A stretch of 64,000 nucleotides of DNA from Aspidiotus rigidus. Lineage: Eukaryota; Arthropoda; Insecta; Hemiptera; Diaspididae. Under the pieces are notes generated by a model. It searched no databases. It saw nothing but the letters and a program-made list of their open reading frames with translations, and was not told the origin of the DNA. A program made the position numbers and the translations under genes. Positions 10,701 through 29,902 of this stretch are shown here, piece by piece. The stretch covers positions 1,426,001 through 1,490,000 of the forward strand of contig JAVHKY010000026.1 in NCBI GenBank assembly GCA_035079385.1, read 5' to 3'. How positions within the stretch are numbered: the stretch's first letter is position 1; each line of letters begins with the position of its first letter.

Positions 10701-13700
10701 GGCTCACGGGAAGTCGCGCTCCTAAACTTCAGGATAAGCTATAACTATGGAATATTGATTTCAATTTTCTCTTCTGGGGATGAAAGCTACATCCTACAGC
10801 TAACAATAAGCTAAGCCCAGAAAATAATTTTTTTCAAGTTAGAATTTTCTTCTTCGCTATAAACTAGATTTGAGCTCGGATAATTGATTGTCAAAAAGAA
10901 GAAAAAAAAACACAAGTTCAAGAAGGTTGTGACATCATAGTATTAGAAGGAGATAGACGAAGGACTTGAAAAGATTACCATATAAAAGCATGATATTATT
11001 AAGATCCAAACATCACTGAAAGTCCCTACAAAAACGAGGAAATAACAAGTCTAGTTTGAATCTTACAGCCGAGGGACTTCATAAGAATGAGAACGTGGTG
11101 TCAAAAAAGGATTACGATAGTTGCATAGGAGGATGGGACTTCCAGGACTTTAAAAAAATTTAACCATGTACAAAGAAAAGAGGCAACGTATGACACATGA
11201 TTGCGGGTTCCCCAGAGCCATTGCAGAACGTGCAATAGCCACCAGTTCTATTTTCATTGTTGTATAATGAAAATAGCACGTGAACTGAAGTGCTCATCAA
11301 TAACAACTGGGGTAACAGAACTCTAAAACAGTTCACAACAGATTAGAGCTCCTATCATTTTGAATAATTAAATTGTAAATTCTGTACCGAAGGTAATATG
11401 TTTGTGGAACAAGCCAAAGAGGTGCGATATTAAACTTGTATTTTTTCATTTGTCAAGAAAGAAAATTTATGCTTCCAACTTGATCGAAGATTAGGGATCC
11501 TCGCCCTTTCGTTTTTGGCAAAGTCACCAATCGAGAATCTTAAAGCAACTGGGCTCATACAAAAAAAGAATTAAAAAAAAATAAGGGTGCTGTTCTTTCA
11601 AGTTTTCTCCAAGAAATGATTCTACCGACAAGAGCATCTTTTTTAATTCTTCATAATTTTAAAGAAGTATGATCCATCATAAGCTCTCCAAAATTTATCA
11701 AAAATATGATCATTGCAGTGACCCACTATTGGAAAAAAAAAAAAAAAAATTTAATTAATCAGAACTAAATTCGTGGTCTTACTATTTAGAGCTTTTCAAG
11801 GGTGAGTGCTGGTACAGCAATGCTAACCTTATATCGCTTAATTTTTCCTTGATGACCTTTGAGACTACGTTACATCACGTACAAATCAATATCATTCAAA
11901 ATTCTGACGTCGGAGGAGAATTGAAGAACAAAGTTCTGTAGTCGAAAGGCTGCACAAACTTTGTACAGCACAGAGAGGATGCACCGGGGGTGCGCAGAAT
12001 ATGTTAATAAAGTGAAGCCTTTCGTCATAACCTACCCGTGTAGTTGTAATTACATACACATACACTGACTACCTTAATTCATTTCGCGCGCTGTTAAAAT
12101 CCTAAACCCTCTGTCCATATGACCTGTAACGACACCTCCCTTTCGCGTTTCCTTCGTTTTCAAGTTGTACAGAAATCAATGACGGTAAAGCACAATGAAG
12201 ATGAATTAGTGAATTACAGTCCTCTCCGAAGCTGATAAAGTAGCGGAAATCATTCACCGGATGACGCAACAAAACTAGGGCAGGAAATTGAAGTCGCGCC
12301 GCCCTCGTTGTAGCGTGAAAATACCGAGAGGCTTTTCTTTATTCTGTATTGTATATTTTTGTTCATTCATTTCTGTGTTACAAAGAGGACATAAAATTTG
12401 AAAGACACACAAGTTTCATTCGCCGAGGATGGGGGGAAAAAAATCTTTTACGTCTTGAAAACTCGACGTACCTAATAATTTAGAATGCTCAACGAACGTA
12501 ACGCAGGGTGGAGGGCGCACAGAATGTTGTGAAACGAGCATAGACCCAAGTTGAACTAATGCCCTAGTCTGACCTAAAAATGAATGAAAAATTGATTTTT
12601 TCTCTTCCGGAACACCTATATTTGTAATGTAAGCTTCCCTCGTGCGCACATGTACATACTCAGGTATAAATTTTCAGGCTCGAAGCGGAAAACAGAGAAC
12701 AGAAAGAGATTTGCACAGAAATTTAACGTTTTGCGAAGCGAAATATAGGCAAACTTTTTGTGCAACGATAGGAGATTTAATTTATCAGTATAGATCGACT
12801 TAGAAACTTTAAATTAAATTTTATTTTTTTGTTTTCACTCCAAAATTTCGAATTTGTTAACTTCAAAAATATCCTACGATAATCATTGTATAGCTAGAAA
12901 CTGATTTTTTGTTTTGAGAAAATTCTCATTACCTCGATAACGGATTAGTTTTGTAGACTTTTTCTCCTCATACTTCATGAATTTACTACCCCGACGAGGG
13001 GGGCAGAGCTGGTATACTGAAAAATATGATTAGACCAGCCTGCTGCTCCTCAAGCTAGTTTGTTTTCTCTTTTTTTTTTCTTACTTTTGGCTTCCATAGT
13101 ATGATTAAGTTATACATGGTGTGGTAGGCTAGCCTGCAATAGTCATCTTAGTCCACTATATGTGACCTAGTAACATGCGATTGGCTCGCCTTCAAAGCTA
13201 TAATAGCTAGTCCACCCTACTGTATATTAAAATCTGCTGCAATCAGCCATGGACGCAGGTCTCATGGAACACGATGTATCATCGAGGTGAGAAGAAAGTT
13301 GTTCGAACTAGCCTAGGAGCCCGCTGAACCCCTACATCCACCATGTTTGTTTACATTGGCGAGAATAACTCTTAATCAAGCGATATAATGGCAAAAGAAG
13401 TAGAAGGAGACAATTTATCGAACTAGCCTGAGGGGCGGGGCGCAACATCCCTGGTCCCAAAGACTCATAAAAGACAGAAAACATCCTACAAAAAGTCATT
13501 TTAGAGAGTATGTCTCTTGGGGAAGCGTCTCAAAAATTTTCGAGCCATCAAGGTTAGTCAAACTACTTGACGAGTTACTTATTGGAAAAACTTTGATAGA
13601 ACTGAAAGCACCATCACGTTTGAAACTATCGCGAGGTAGCAAATGGAGAAATATACGATTCAAGATTGAAGTATTTCGGTTCAAAGTTTCAACACAAAAA

Positions 13701-15443
13701 AGTATACGAAAAACTCTCTTCTAAATAAGAACGATCAAACATTCCAAACTAGAAATTTTCAGATCCAAAGGAGGTAGGAGTATATTATAGTACTCGTAAT
13801 TTGAAATCGTTGCGATCGCGAAGTTGTTAAGATTTTCTAAATTGACGAGGTACCTACGCATCATCTCTCGCTCTATTGAAGATTGACAGTGAATATTTCT
13901 AGCGCAGAAGTGCGAAACGCAACTTGCATCCTTTTTATTCCAGTCATTTAAAAGTATCTCATGGTATAAAGGTTTTGTTGTTGATACGTAAATATATTTT
14001 TTGCAAGTTGGTTATTGTCACTCGTACAATTGACGTCAGACAGACCTAAATGATGAAAGATGTAATGTTGTCCATGAGGAACAGGGAATTACAAATATCA
14101 GCGAATTGGTAATTGTTAATGACGGACGTCATAATTATTCAAATTTGTTTTCCTCAAACTTGAACAAACAATTTAATTATTCGCAACATCTACTTACATC
14201 AATCCCCGTATTCGACCGAATTCAGACGAGCGATTGAAAAGTTGCCTACGCTATTTGCCGGATATCTCGAGGCTAATGAGTGAATCTGCGCGAACTAGTC
14301 TAATATTTGAGATTACCGATACTCGACTTCTACAATATTATGTCAAAACTGATATCGTAAAAGTGTCATAGAATTTGAATAGCATAATAATTTGATAGTC
14401 ACAGAGAGTCTAATAATGTAAACTTCAGTTTTACGTGTCGACGCAGGGTGGCCGTTACAACTGAGAATTTTTAAAAATTGGAGGTAGGTACCCGTTATAT
14501 AGCATTTTCAATCTTCCAGAAAATTATAGTTCTGCGATTATTTATAATTTTTACAGCAACAGTTTACCAATTTCTCCCTCAATTTCTGCTAGTATTTTGC
14601 CAAAACTCCGAAAATCTAAGTACAATATCCATCTCAGTTGATCGCGATAATTTTATTTAGCAGGATTCAATTCTACATCAGGAACAGTTTTGTTTTCAGT
14701 ATTCTCCTCTTTGTCCTCCGACGAGTTTATTTGATGGAAATGGGAGAAATAATCAGTCTAGTTCTCTGACTTGTTGGTACACTCTGAACTTTGATCAAAT
14801 TCCACTCGAAGTTATCGTTTCAAAAAGGAAATTTTTTGTTCATATGCATGACTAAAATTTTTCACCCATGGATTTTCTCCAAAAGAGAAGTCTGCGTGCA
14901 TAATAAAATTCCCTAATGCTGCCTAACAAAAAAAAAAGAATCAAAATGACGACGTATCAGATGATTGCTTGAGAAATGAGATTTGAATTGAAGAGAAGCT
15001 TTTTTTAACGTTAAGTCCTGGATCTATTTCTAAAATGTATCAAATTAAAATTATTGGCACGTCCGCCAAATCAAACAGATTAACAACTACAAGCTGCCAC
15101 TAATAATAATACACACAGCGCGCCACACCAGGTTTTCAAATCACTATCCAGTTTCGTGCCTTCATGAGCTCACGACACGGAATGAGTCATGAATGCGTGT
15201 CAGCGTGTGGCGACGAGGGAATTCCCGCAGTAATGCCAACATTGCAAAACGCACAAGCATAAAAATAATCGTGTTTCCGGAAATTCTAAGATAGAGATAA
15301 GATTATTTGAGTTCTCTGTTTGAGTGACTTGTCATTATTCGCGATGAAAACACGATTTTGAAAATGATTTTTCAGTAATCCATTAATCTTCAAAAGATAT
15401 TTCTGGAGACCTCAGAGAATTGACGTTTTCCAAAAAGGTAATT
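10700..15443. other. Gene-poor DNA upstream of WDR4
   Basis: About 4.7 kb without a supported gene. At 13050-13435 two GAACTAGCCTGAGG-like words lie in inverse orientation and may mark another decayed foldback. The last few hundred bases (about 15.1-15.44 kb) must include the WDR4 promoter and 5' UTR, but no TATA box or initiator stands out. Confidence 0.4.
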
Positions 15444-16541
15444 ATGGCTACGTTGGTAGCGAATAATTCTATTTTAACGATATACGGTGATGATCATGTG
15501 GTCGCTGTAAATCTCGCTGAAAAACAACTATTCCATCTGAAAAATTCGACTATATTACCAAAAAAGAAGATCCAGTCGCCTCGAGATCCATATTTAGGTC
15601 TGGTTAGATATTGCGCAGCTCTCTCAAACGACGGAAAATGGTATGCGATTGCCGACAATCGAAGCCTGATCATTTGGTCTACCTCGGATTGGACACAGAG
15701 ATGCATCAAGAAGCTGGAAAGATCAGCCAGTAAAATAATATTTTCACCCTCCAGTGACAGAGTGTTAGTGGCCGATAAAACAGGCGATGTATACGAATTC
15801 AAAGTATTTGACGATACGACGGAAAAAGGCCTTTTGTTATTGGGTCATATGTCGATTCTGTTGGATTTGTGTATGACTGACGACGAGAAATACATCATTA
15901 CGTGTGATAGAGATGAGAAAGTGCGAGTTACTTGCTATCCCAATACATATAATATTGAGCGATTCTGTTTAGGTCACGAAGCTTTTGTAACTAGAATTGT
16001 TATTGTAAGAGATAGAATCCTATTATCTGGTAGCGGCGACGGAAGCCTCAAATTATGGGATTTCATTACTGGAGAAGATGTATATACCTATTTAGTGAGT
16101 CAAGATGTAGAAAATGTACAACACTGTATTATCACTAATATATCTCTCATGCATAACGATAGTGAGAGTGAAAGCATCTTTTGTGTATCCGTCGATAAAT
16201 TCGACGGCATTTTAGTGTATAAGTGCCAACGTAATTTTAACATTACGCTGATTCAACGATTGTCGTGTAGTGAACCATTAGATTACGTAATATCTGAAAA
16301 CCTTCTATGGGTTTTGAATTCCTCAAAGGATTTTCCTCTGCAGGCTTATGTGTGGAATGAGAATTCAAAAAGTTTTATTAGCGATAGTTCTTCCAATGTG
16401 AAATCGGCTATCGATTTAATACGCTCTGAATGTTCTTATTTGAGTGATTATTCTCCAGTAGATCTAAATGTACTGTATAAGAAATTAGAATATAAAGAGC
16501 TAAAAACTGAAAACGCAATTAAAAAACAAAAATCGAATTAA
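15444..16541 (+). CDS. WDR4: tRNA (guanine-N7)-methyltransferase non-catalytic subunit WDR4 (Wuho/Trm82)
   Basis: Single-exon frame of 365 residues. WDR4 is the WD40 partner that stabilises METTL1 (Trm8) when it makes m7G46 in tRNA variable loops. The diagnostic family stretch is present: GHMSILLDLCMTDDEKYIIT, then CDRDEKVRV and a YPNTYNIERFCLGH segment, and a later LLSGSGDGSLKLWDF repeat. Four or so WD blades can be read, the rest are degenerate as usual for the family; human WDR4 is 412 residues. The ATG at 15444 (MATLVANN) is chosen because the frame upstream has no ATG before the stop. The tail is lysine-rich (AIKKQKSN). A possible ATTAAA polyadenylation signal is at 16560-16565. The gene ends 164 bp before the end of PSMC6, which lies on the other strand. 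Confidence 0.9.
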   Translation: MATLVANNSILTIYGDDHVVAVNLAEKQLFHLKNSTILPKKKIQSPRDPYLGLVRYCAALSNDGKWYAIADNRSLIIWSTSDWTQRCIKKLERSASKIIFSPSSDRVLVADKTGDVYEFKVFDDTTEKGLLLLGHMSILLDLCMTDDEKYIITCDRDEKVRVTCYPNTYNIERFCLGHEAFVTRIVIVRDRILLSGSGDGSLKLWDFITGEDVYTYLVSQDVENVQHCIITNISLMHNDSESESIFCVSVDKFDGILVYKCQRNFNITLIQRLSCSEPLDYVISENLLWVLNSSKDFPLQAYVWNENSKSFISDSSSNVKSAIDLIRSECSYLSDYSPVDLNVLYKKLEYKELKTENAIKKQKSN

Positions 16542-16705
16542 TATTGTCAAATTTTTCCGATTAAATTATCCTTGTGAATGATTAACCTGTGTTTTTTTTT
16601 CTTCGTCGAAAAAAAAATTCAACACATTTTCTTTTAACAAATTCGTTTATGATAATATTTGGGTACAAATATTTTTACAAATATGCAGATTTGCGAATTA
16701 TTCTT

Positions 16706-22357
<5,652 letters not shown>

Positions 22358-23060
22358 CGTAAGATATATTTCTTTGGGTAATTATTTCAAGTTCAAAGTG
22401 AGTAAACTAAAAGACAAAATTATGACTGACTGGAGTTAAATATAACCTGAAAAACTAGAAAATTAATAGAAACAGGGAAAGCAGGAAAAGATAACTCGCG
22501 GAACGATGATAATCCAAAATTTTTTGTGTATGCTGTTTGCTTGTTGTTTTGTTTTCATCCTTTCGCTCTGAATCATCTCGACCAATCAAGAGAAAGGCAG
22601 CCTGACAATAAGATGAAATTTTGGAAAAAGCAACGCTTGCATTCCTAAGAAAGGTATATTTCTTCTGATTCAAATATGATGCTAAGTTATCATTCGCATT
22701 TTGAGGCTGAACTCTGATTGGCTGATGACTGATTAGACTGATGAGCTTATCGTTCTGCAACCATTGTTCACGATTTACCCTATTAACCCTATGTAAGAAC
22801 ATCTTCCGGCGTGCGTGATGGTTATTTTACTCTCGCAGCTCGCTTCGTAGTATAATTTTCAAAACTCATTTGTCGAAATTATTTAAGCCATTGCGAATCG
22901 ACTAGGATTTTAAAAAACGAACATAGTTATCCTGAATGTAACTCCATTATTGTACAAAATTTGACTATACTTTCCGAGCGAAGCGAGGAAAAAAATGTTT
23001 GAACAATGGAAGTCCCCCCCCCCCCCCCCAAAAAAAAAAAGTAACCATATATCCGCCCTT
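22358..23060 (-). promoter_or_regulatory. PSMC6 upstream region with CCAAT boxes; NOL10 3' flank
   Basis: Upstream of the PSMC6 ATG (minus strand) there is a CCAAT at 22582-22586 and an inverted one (ATTGG) at 22717-22721, about 230 and 360 bp from the start codon. Such paired CCAAT boxes are common in housekeeping promoters; function here is inferred. A C16-A11 homopolymer junction is at 23014-23040. No coding sequence was found in the stretch. Confidence 0.35.
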
Positions 23061-23061
23061 G

Positions 23062-23439
23062 CAATTGAGGACCTATCTGTACAAAGGGCGTCTGTGAAGA
23101 AAAATTCATCACAGAAAAACTAGTTTGAAGTTTCAGCTCAAAATATCTCCGCAACAACGACTTTAATCGAAAAAATAAGAAGAATAAAAATTAAAGAGCG
23201 ACTCTTCTTTTATAAGATGCAACAATTGTATTTTGAATACATTAAGTAATGAACAAAGTAGAGATTCTTGAAAGTATGATAGCAGACGCCCTTTTTGCTG
23301 AGATGAAAAAAATCATGTGTTGAAAAAAAAAAAAAAAATTTAGAGATAGTTTATGATCTGAAACGCACAAAAATCGAGGTCTCCGCAAAAAGGGCGTCCC
23401 GACAGACACACGCCCTTCTTATAGATAGGTCTTCAATTG
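23062..23439. mobile_element. 378 bp MITE with about 35 bp inverted ends
   Basis: CAATTGAGGACCTATCTGTA then CAAAGGGCGTCTGT at 23062-23096 is mirrored at about 23404-23439 (ACACGCCCTTCTTATAGATA then GGTCTTCAATTG). AAGGGCGTC words also occur inside (inverted near 23285, direct near 23390). The same word forms the hairpin at 7596-7654, so the two may belong to one family. The element sits in the spacer between NOL10 and PSMC6 and has no frame of its own. Confidence 0.55.
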
Positions 23440-23508
23440 TGGACGCATTAAGAATGCAATCGATTTATATAAATTATGTAATTAAAAATGACTACAATGG
23501 AAAAGTTT

Positions 23509-26500
23509 TCAAAAAGCTCTTTTCATTTTCCTTGGGGCAGGTCTAATCGATCTTCTTCTTTCTTTCCGATGCCTTTCGTCTTCTTTTCTCTTTTTGTTGT
23601 CTTTTTTCTGAAAATTAAGTCAATTTTTAAGTTCATAATTCTTAGTTTACGAAAAATACGGCCGACTTTTTTTCTCCTTTTCAACTCACCTCTGTTGGAA
23701 CAAAAGAGTAAGATCGGTTACCAAATGATAGAAGTTCAACTTTGTCGTCAACGTAATTGTCCACCCGTTCTCCAAGAGGTTTTCTGAAATATCAAACATA
23801 GATTACGTAATGGAATAGTCTCAAAATTACAATTAAAAATCGGAGTAAAAGTCAATAACTCACTCTTCGTCATCAAGATCAATTCGATTAGGGTTCAAAA
23901 GACGTAATTCTTGACCCTCATTTATATCGGAAAATTTGACACGCTTAGGAGCAACAGGTTCATCTGGTACCACTTTTCGACGGGCTGGAGTAGGGCGAAC
24001 GGGCTCAGTATCTGAATCTTCACTGCTTTCTTCGGAACTGGAGCTTTGTACTTGAGAATCGTCTTGCGGTAACTATCGAGAAAAAAAAATACTGATATTT
24101 CCAACAGAAACTTTGAGTTCATAACAATTTTATTATTTTTCCCGGGACATGCAGCCTTACATCAAGCGAATTTTGTTTCTCTTCCTGATAGCTGTCTTTT
24201 GTATGCGCATCGAGTCGTTTCAACACTGGAGTTAGTAATCTACAGAGTAAAATCAATTAAATACCACACATAAATGCCAATACTGAAATTCGCTATCAGT
24301 ATATTTTCTACAAATTCTAACCTATATTCTTCGGCGTTAGGGTCAACTTCAAACTCAGGTTTCTCAAAGAGCGCTTTGAATCTTTCATCTCTTAGAAGAT
24401 TCGCAGCTCCCTTTGATCTCTTATTTTTCTTAATCTCATCCTCCATTAATTTTGCAGCCAAGTCCTTATTGACCGTTGGTAATTTCTGGAAAATTAGAAA
24501 AAGGAAATTTTAAGACCACTAAATAATCCCAATAATCTTCTATCAAAGATTCTCCAATTACCCGGATCTGAACACGATTCTTCTTCTCTTCGTCCAACTT
24601 CTCTTTTATTTTTTTACTCTTGTATTTTTCGAATTCGAAAGGTTCGATGAGAGATTTTGCTTTTCTGTACAGCCGTACATCAATAAAATAACCGTGCATA
24701 TAAGCTCTCAATAAATCGGAACCTGAATACACAAAATGAATTTAGTAAATGAAAGTTTTCTAATACTAAAGTAATGATCTTACACACCGATCAAATGTGA
24801 TAGTCCTAATTCTTCCAGTTCTTTTTCAGTAACAAATTTATAATCGTCGTACACAGTCTCAGTACTCTTTTCTTCGAGTTCTTCGGTGAGAGCATCAAGA
24901 AATCCACACCATCTAGGAGCAGTACCCAGACTCTGTAAAATCAATCTACCGTTTCACTTACAGTTATAGAAGGAATACTGAGGAAAGCTAATTAGTGGGC
25001 TGAGGAAAAATTTGCAATGGGTCCACCAAATTGTAAGCGCCATTGCAGAAAATCTTACCGGTATATAATATGTTTGAATTTTTGTGTTTTCGTTGGCGAT
25101 GAACATCATACCACTATTAGGAACGACGCACAGGTTGTTAAATAATGTATTATTTCCAGCGTCGATAGAAGTGAATAAAGAGCCCTATAAAATATCTAAC
25201 ACTATAACCAACTGAAACGCAGAAAAAAACCTTCAATCACTGTAACACATACCGTCTCTTCATTCCAAATTTTTACTATAGACGAATCCATGGACAACAC
25301 GTAATCGTTCAGAAAAATTACATCCTTAATTGGTAACTCGTACATGTGATCTTTTATTCGGAATGGTTTATTATTTCGAATATCATAAAGGAGTACTTGT
25401 CCAGTTGATATCCCGACACCGTAAGTCATACCATTTTTAAAATTTAAGGCTGTAATACTGGGAAGATTTCCGGTCTCATTCCTGAAGAAAGAGAAAAATA
25501 CAAAAATTATACAAGCGTAATAGTCTTGAAATTCAACAGTGAAGTGACTTACGTTTCCCGGTCGAGTAAACAAGATAAAGCGCAATCCAGAGTACCAATA
25601 CACGTACTAGATCTCGGATCCCACGCTTCCAATTTACCTCCATTACCTCCAGTGAGAACTAAACCATGTTCTTCATTTATTGCCACTTTATTGAGGTCAG
25701 TTGATTGTTTGGACTGAAGTGAAGGTAAAAATTGACCTCGTTCTAAGTTGAGCCTATAAATATCTGAGCTACGGAACGTCAAATGTAAAAAAAACTATGA
25801 GTGCTACTGTCAAACAACGTTCCTTTGACGTTTGAACAAAATCATGTTCTCTGTACCTAGCTCCAACCATGAACAAATCACAGGAGTGAAAATGATATTT
25901 CATATCACGACCGAATTTTGGTATTCTCAATCGATAATATCTGCCCTCGGCAGAGTGAAATTCTACGTATCTATCACATTGCAAAAAAACCATCTACGAA
26001 AAGAATAAATTAAGGTACTCAGTCACTTAATATTACATGAGATTTTTTGAAGGTACCAATATTTTACTTTGCTGTAATCTTCAGAGAGGATTTCAAAAGT
26101 TACAACTTCCGAGTCGAAGCATCTTTCAAATTTCATGGCCAAATTATTAACATCAAAACATCGCACTCGAGGTTTATAAATTCCGGTTGCAATAATGTAC
26201 TGACCATCGGGAGATAATCTAAGACACGAACTGACGGCCGGCATTTCGAAGTCCTGGATGAGTTCGATTCTTCTTCGTAGATCTGAGAGCAAAAAATGAT
26301 CTTGCGGTAAATACCGAAAAGAAAAGAGTCATCAGTACCCGACAATTACGTACCGACATTTTTCTTCAGTAGTAATCTTCTTTTTCTGTCTGATAACCAC
26401 TGAAAAATAATGATATGAGAATAAATTTTTAAGAAACAAATTTTACATTACAATGTTTTCGAAGGTGAAAATTTACCTCGGGGATTGATTTACCACAACT

Positions 26501-26542
26501 CAAGTTGTATATTTTGATGTCATTTGGATCGGAAACTTGCAT
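23509..26542 (-). CDS. NOL10: Nucleolar protein 10 (NOL10/Enp2 family)
   Basis: Fourteen minus-strand exons: 26477-26542, 26354-26399, 26068-26282, 25857-25993, 25553-25768, 25253-25481, 25059-25184, 24788-24932, 24562-24722, 24322-24485, 24161-24239, 23864-24072, 23690-23783, 23509-23607. They sum to 1986 nt, 661 residues (human 688). The yeast orthologue Enp2 acts in 40S (SSU processome) maturation in the nucleolus. Family signatures: start [95 protein letters not shown] and [16 protein letters not shown]. The first half is a WD40 propeller; residues after about 480 are charged, with an [12 protein letters not shown] acidic patch and a lysine/arginine-rich end typical of nucleolar proteins. 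It is divergent from PPT2, with 546 bp between the start codons. Confidence 0.95.
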
Positions 26543-27088
26543 CTTGAGTTCCAACAATTAAACGGGAAACATTATTAAAATATAAAAATGTAAAGGTGTT
26601 CGGAAAGGATCAGAGGTTGAAAATTTGGTGTTACAAACAGAATTCGTAGCCCTCTGAGGCACGTGGATTGCATTCTGGCTTATCACGGTGAAACTTTATC
26701 GTAAAGTTTTTTCGATATTATAATGGAGAAAGTAGCACTCCTAACGGAGCCTTGATCACCATTTACTGTCAAGTAAAGTAGAAAAGGTGCCCTTTGGGCT
26801 GACGATAGTATGATGCATTGGAGTGTATTTTGCTCTCAGCCCAAACAAATCTTTTCATTATTTTCTATCAGAATCCTCGATTCAATCGGTCTCAAACTCT
26901 CAATAAAATAAATCGATCAGGATAATCGAAAACATGACGTATCGAACCTACAATAACAAAAATCTTCTGATAACATTATCTATTGTAATATAATTTTTTT
27001 GTCGTGGAAAAAGTTGATTCACACGAAAATTAGTTTCTTTGTCTTGAAATCGTTTTCGGACAATCACATCCAATGTCGACGCAGAATT
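26543..27088. promoter_or_regulatory. Divergent NOL10/PPT2 intergenic region
   Basis: This 546 bp separates the NOL10 start (minus) from the PPT2 start (plus), so both promoters must lie here or overlap it. No TATA box or strong consensus motif is obvious. An imperfect inverted pair around 26630-26860 was seen but is too weak to call. The frame in front of PPT2 stays open back to about 26999 without an upstream ATG. Confidence 0.35.
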
Positions 27089-29642
27089 ATGGCGAACATC
27101 AGAATTCAGTGGTTATTATTCCTGTTACTGTCCATCCAATGTTGGGCTTACAAGCCTGTATTCATTATTCACGGAATACTGGCTTACAATTCGACAATGA
27201 TTAAATTAGCAGAAATTATCAAGAGAGTGAGTATCAACATTCTCATTGTTAGCATTTAAAGTTGGTATTGTTCTTGCCTAATTGGCATGATATAAATTCG
27301 GATTTATTTCAGCGTAGTATCATCCCGGTACCAGAGTGTATGTCTCGTCACGTTATTGTGGCTGGCAAAGCTTACTACCTTTGAGCCATCAAGTACAGGA
27401 AGCTGGACCCGATCTTTTACAAGTTTCAGCATTACATCCCGAAGGATTTCATGTACTTGGTGTGTATTTAAGACTGATACAATATTTCTGTCAGTGTGTC
27501 GTATAATTTTGAATTTGTTGTGCAGGATATTCGCAGGGTGGATTGTTGGCTAGAGCCATTTTACAGCACTTTCCTGAACATAGAGTGCATAATTTCATCT
27601 CGCTCAGTTCTCCTCAAGCGGGACAGTATGGAAGTAAGTTTATGCTCTCAAGATTTACAAACATGGCTAACATGATGTTCAACTCGATGAAGCCGAAAAT
27701 AAGGCATCTTTGTTTTTGGTTATAGCTGAAATGATTCGAGTTTTCTTTCCTCATTTGATGAAAAAAGAAGCTTATGAGCTTTTCTACTCTCGTGTTGGTC
27801 AACATTTGTCTGTGGCAAATTACTGGAACGATCCTCATCATCAGTTATTGTATTACCAGTACAACTCTTTTTTACCGACGATGAATAATGAAAAATATTC
27901 GCCGCATAGTTCTGACTTTAAGTATGGCATTACCAAGTTGAGAAAACTGGTGCTCATTGGAGGTCCAGATGATGGTGTTATTGCTCCTTGGCAGTCTAGG
28001 TAAGCGGTGTACAATCTTAAGGATTTAATTCGATTCCTACAGCATCACCTCCTCTCTTTGTGTCTACATGCCAGTCAACTTCGAAAAAAAAATAACAAAA
28101 AAAAACATGATGGCACATTATTGAGAAATTGATCTAGGAGTACATGCGAATCAGATTTATAGTCTCAGTCTGATTTTACTTCCTCAGAAGAGTTTTCGAT
28201 CGGTGTTTCGAACATCATCAGGTACTTGATTGAATATAAACGAAAGGTTTCTAATTTTGAATATAGGAAAAACATTGTTTGTATAAACTAGTGTTGTAGC
28301 GCCATTAAACCATGTTCGGAAAACGAATCTTATTTAAAATAATCTTATCGTATTTAGTACTCAAAAATTTCTTCACCTGATCAAAATTGAGTAGCGTTTA
28401 TTTTTCATGAACGAGAAAATGATAAATCTGAAGTGCTTTTCTAGATAGTGTCCAAATTGTAAGTAAATAAAAAGTGTCTTCACAGTTACAAGAATTAATT
28501 ATCTACCTACAGGTAGGTTCTATAGAAAAAAACAAAACGCGAACGTTATTACGAATGGTTGAAGAAAATATCGTTTTTTGTATGTCTTAAGAGGATGGTC
28601 TGATGAAATTCTTGAATGCGTGCAGAGGAGTAGCTGTGAATATAGGAATCGATTCAAATTCTTGCACTGGTGAAAAGAATTTCTTTTCTTCTAGTTATTA
28701 GAAAAAGAAAACAAGTTATTACAGACACGTATCTGAAATTGAAAGGAAACTTTTGTACTAGCTCCAAGAGTGAGCTTGAGGAGAATTTTCAATGAAGAGA
28801 TGGATGAATTTACTATTTAGATTTGGAAAATATTTTAATATTAATGAAGCCGTCTGTAAAGTTTCCGTGAGACTTGAAAAACACGTTTCACTCTCTTTTT
28901 ATTCGATATCGTGTAGAACATATCCCCCCCGGAAAGAAAGAAGGCGAGTTTTTCTTTCCATTTCTCAAATCGCGTCTAGTATCATTATGGTTATCAAATT
29001 CAGATCCAACCGGTTTCATTCTCGTGTACATAATTTTTGAAATTTGAGTTCGAGTTTAAGAAGTACGTAATATTGCCTTTTTGAGCGAAATGAAGTACAA
29101 AAGTAAATTGTGAAACAAATGAAAATATTTGCATTGATAATTTCATATGAATCTAAGCAGGATTGGTTTTTGACTTGCAAATTATTCTTTCAATTTAGTG
29201 TAGTGAACAAATCCTGTATTCTTTCTAGAAACGGTTTAGTCACATAATACGCAGTAGCTTTCTTTGTAAATATTCGACATACGGTCTTTCAATTGTGCAC
29301 GAGTCAGTTCTCAAAAATAATGAACAAGCAGAATGATTCATGAAAGTGGTGCCATTACTCAGTCATTTAATGTAACAAAAAGACATATGTTCGCCGTTTA
29401 GGTATAGACTACTCATTTTTTTTTTTCTGTCTGCGTATTCTAGTCAGTTCGGTTATTACAACGGGAACGAGTCGGTCGTATGTTTGAAGAATCGATCCAT
29501 ATATGAAGAAGATCTGATCGGGTTACGTACGCTCGACGAGAGGAAGGCACTGTTCACTCACACTGTTGCCGGAGTTGGACATCATTTTTGGCACAAAAAT
29601 TTAACAGTCATCAAAAAGTATATCCTACCCTATCTAACTTGA
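27089..29642 (+). CDS. PPT2: Lysosomal palmitoyl thioesterase PPT2-like
   Basis: Five exons: 27089-27226, 27318-27459, 27526-27633, 27726-27999, 29444-29642; 861 nt, 286 residues (human PPT2 302). Family enzymes are alpha/beta hydrolases that cleave long-chain fatty thioesters in the lysosome. A signal peptide ([20 protein letters not shown]) is followed by KPVFIIHGI. The nucleophile is in GYSQGG (Ser96), then [38 protein letters not shown] (Asp211/212) and the catalytic His in GVGHHFWH (His267/268). NYW-DPHH and [12 protein letters not shown] are diagnostic for PPT2 over PPT1. Exon 2 uses the second of two close AGs (after CGTAG), because only that one keeps the frame. The last intron is 1444 bp, long for this locus, and holds no gene. 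An ATTAAA at 29667-29672 is a possible poly(A) signal. The gene runs convergently into the CPVL-like gene. Confidence 0.93.
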
Positions 29643-29831
29643 TATTAATGTTGTCTTATTTATTTTATTAAAACTACGACGATCTCATGGGAATGGAGTA
29701 CATGTATGTTATGTGATAAACAATTGAAACTGTGATACGTATGATAGACTGTAATATCCAATTCAGACACGTTTTACGTTATAAGAATGCAAAAAATGTC
29801 AGATTCTTGTTTTAGAAAAAACTATTCAACG

Positions 29832-29837
29832 TTTATT
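29832..29837 (-). terminator. Poly(A) signal of the CPVL-like gene
   Basis: AATAAA on the minus strand (TTTATT on plus), 66 bases after the CPVL-like stop codon. The candidate PPT2 signal (ATTAAA, plus strand, 29667-29672) is about 160 bp away, so the two convergent transcripts probably end within a few hundred bases of each other. Confidence 0.55.
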
Positions 29838-29902
29838 ACATGTATAAAATATTTTTACAGTATTGAATAATACAGTATGAATTACTTTACAAAATAGAAT
29901 CT

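Noticed and set aside
22455..22802. 115-codon minus-strand frame upstream of PSMC6
   Set aside because: It lies in the promoter/5' flank with CCAAT boxes, has no similarity to known proteins and no codon bias.
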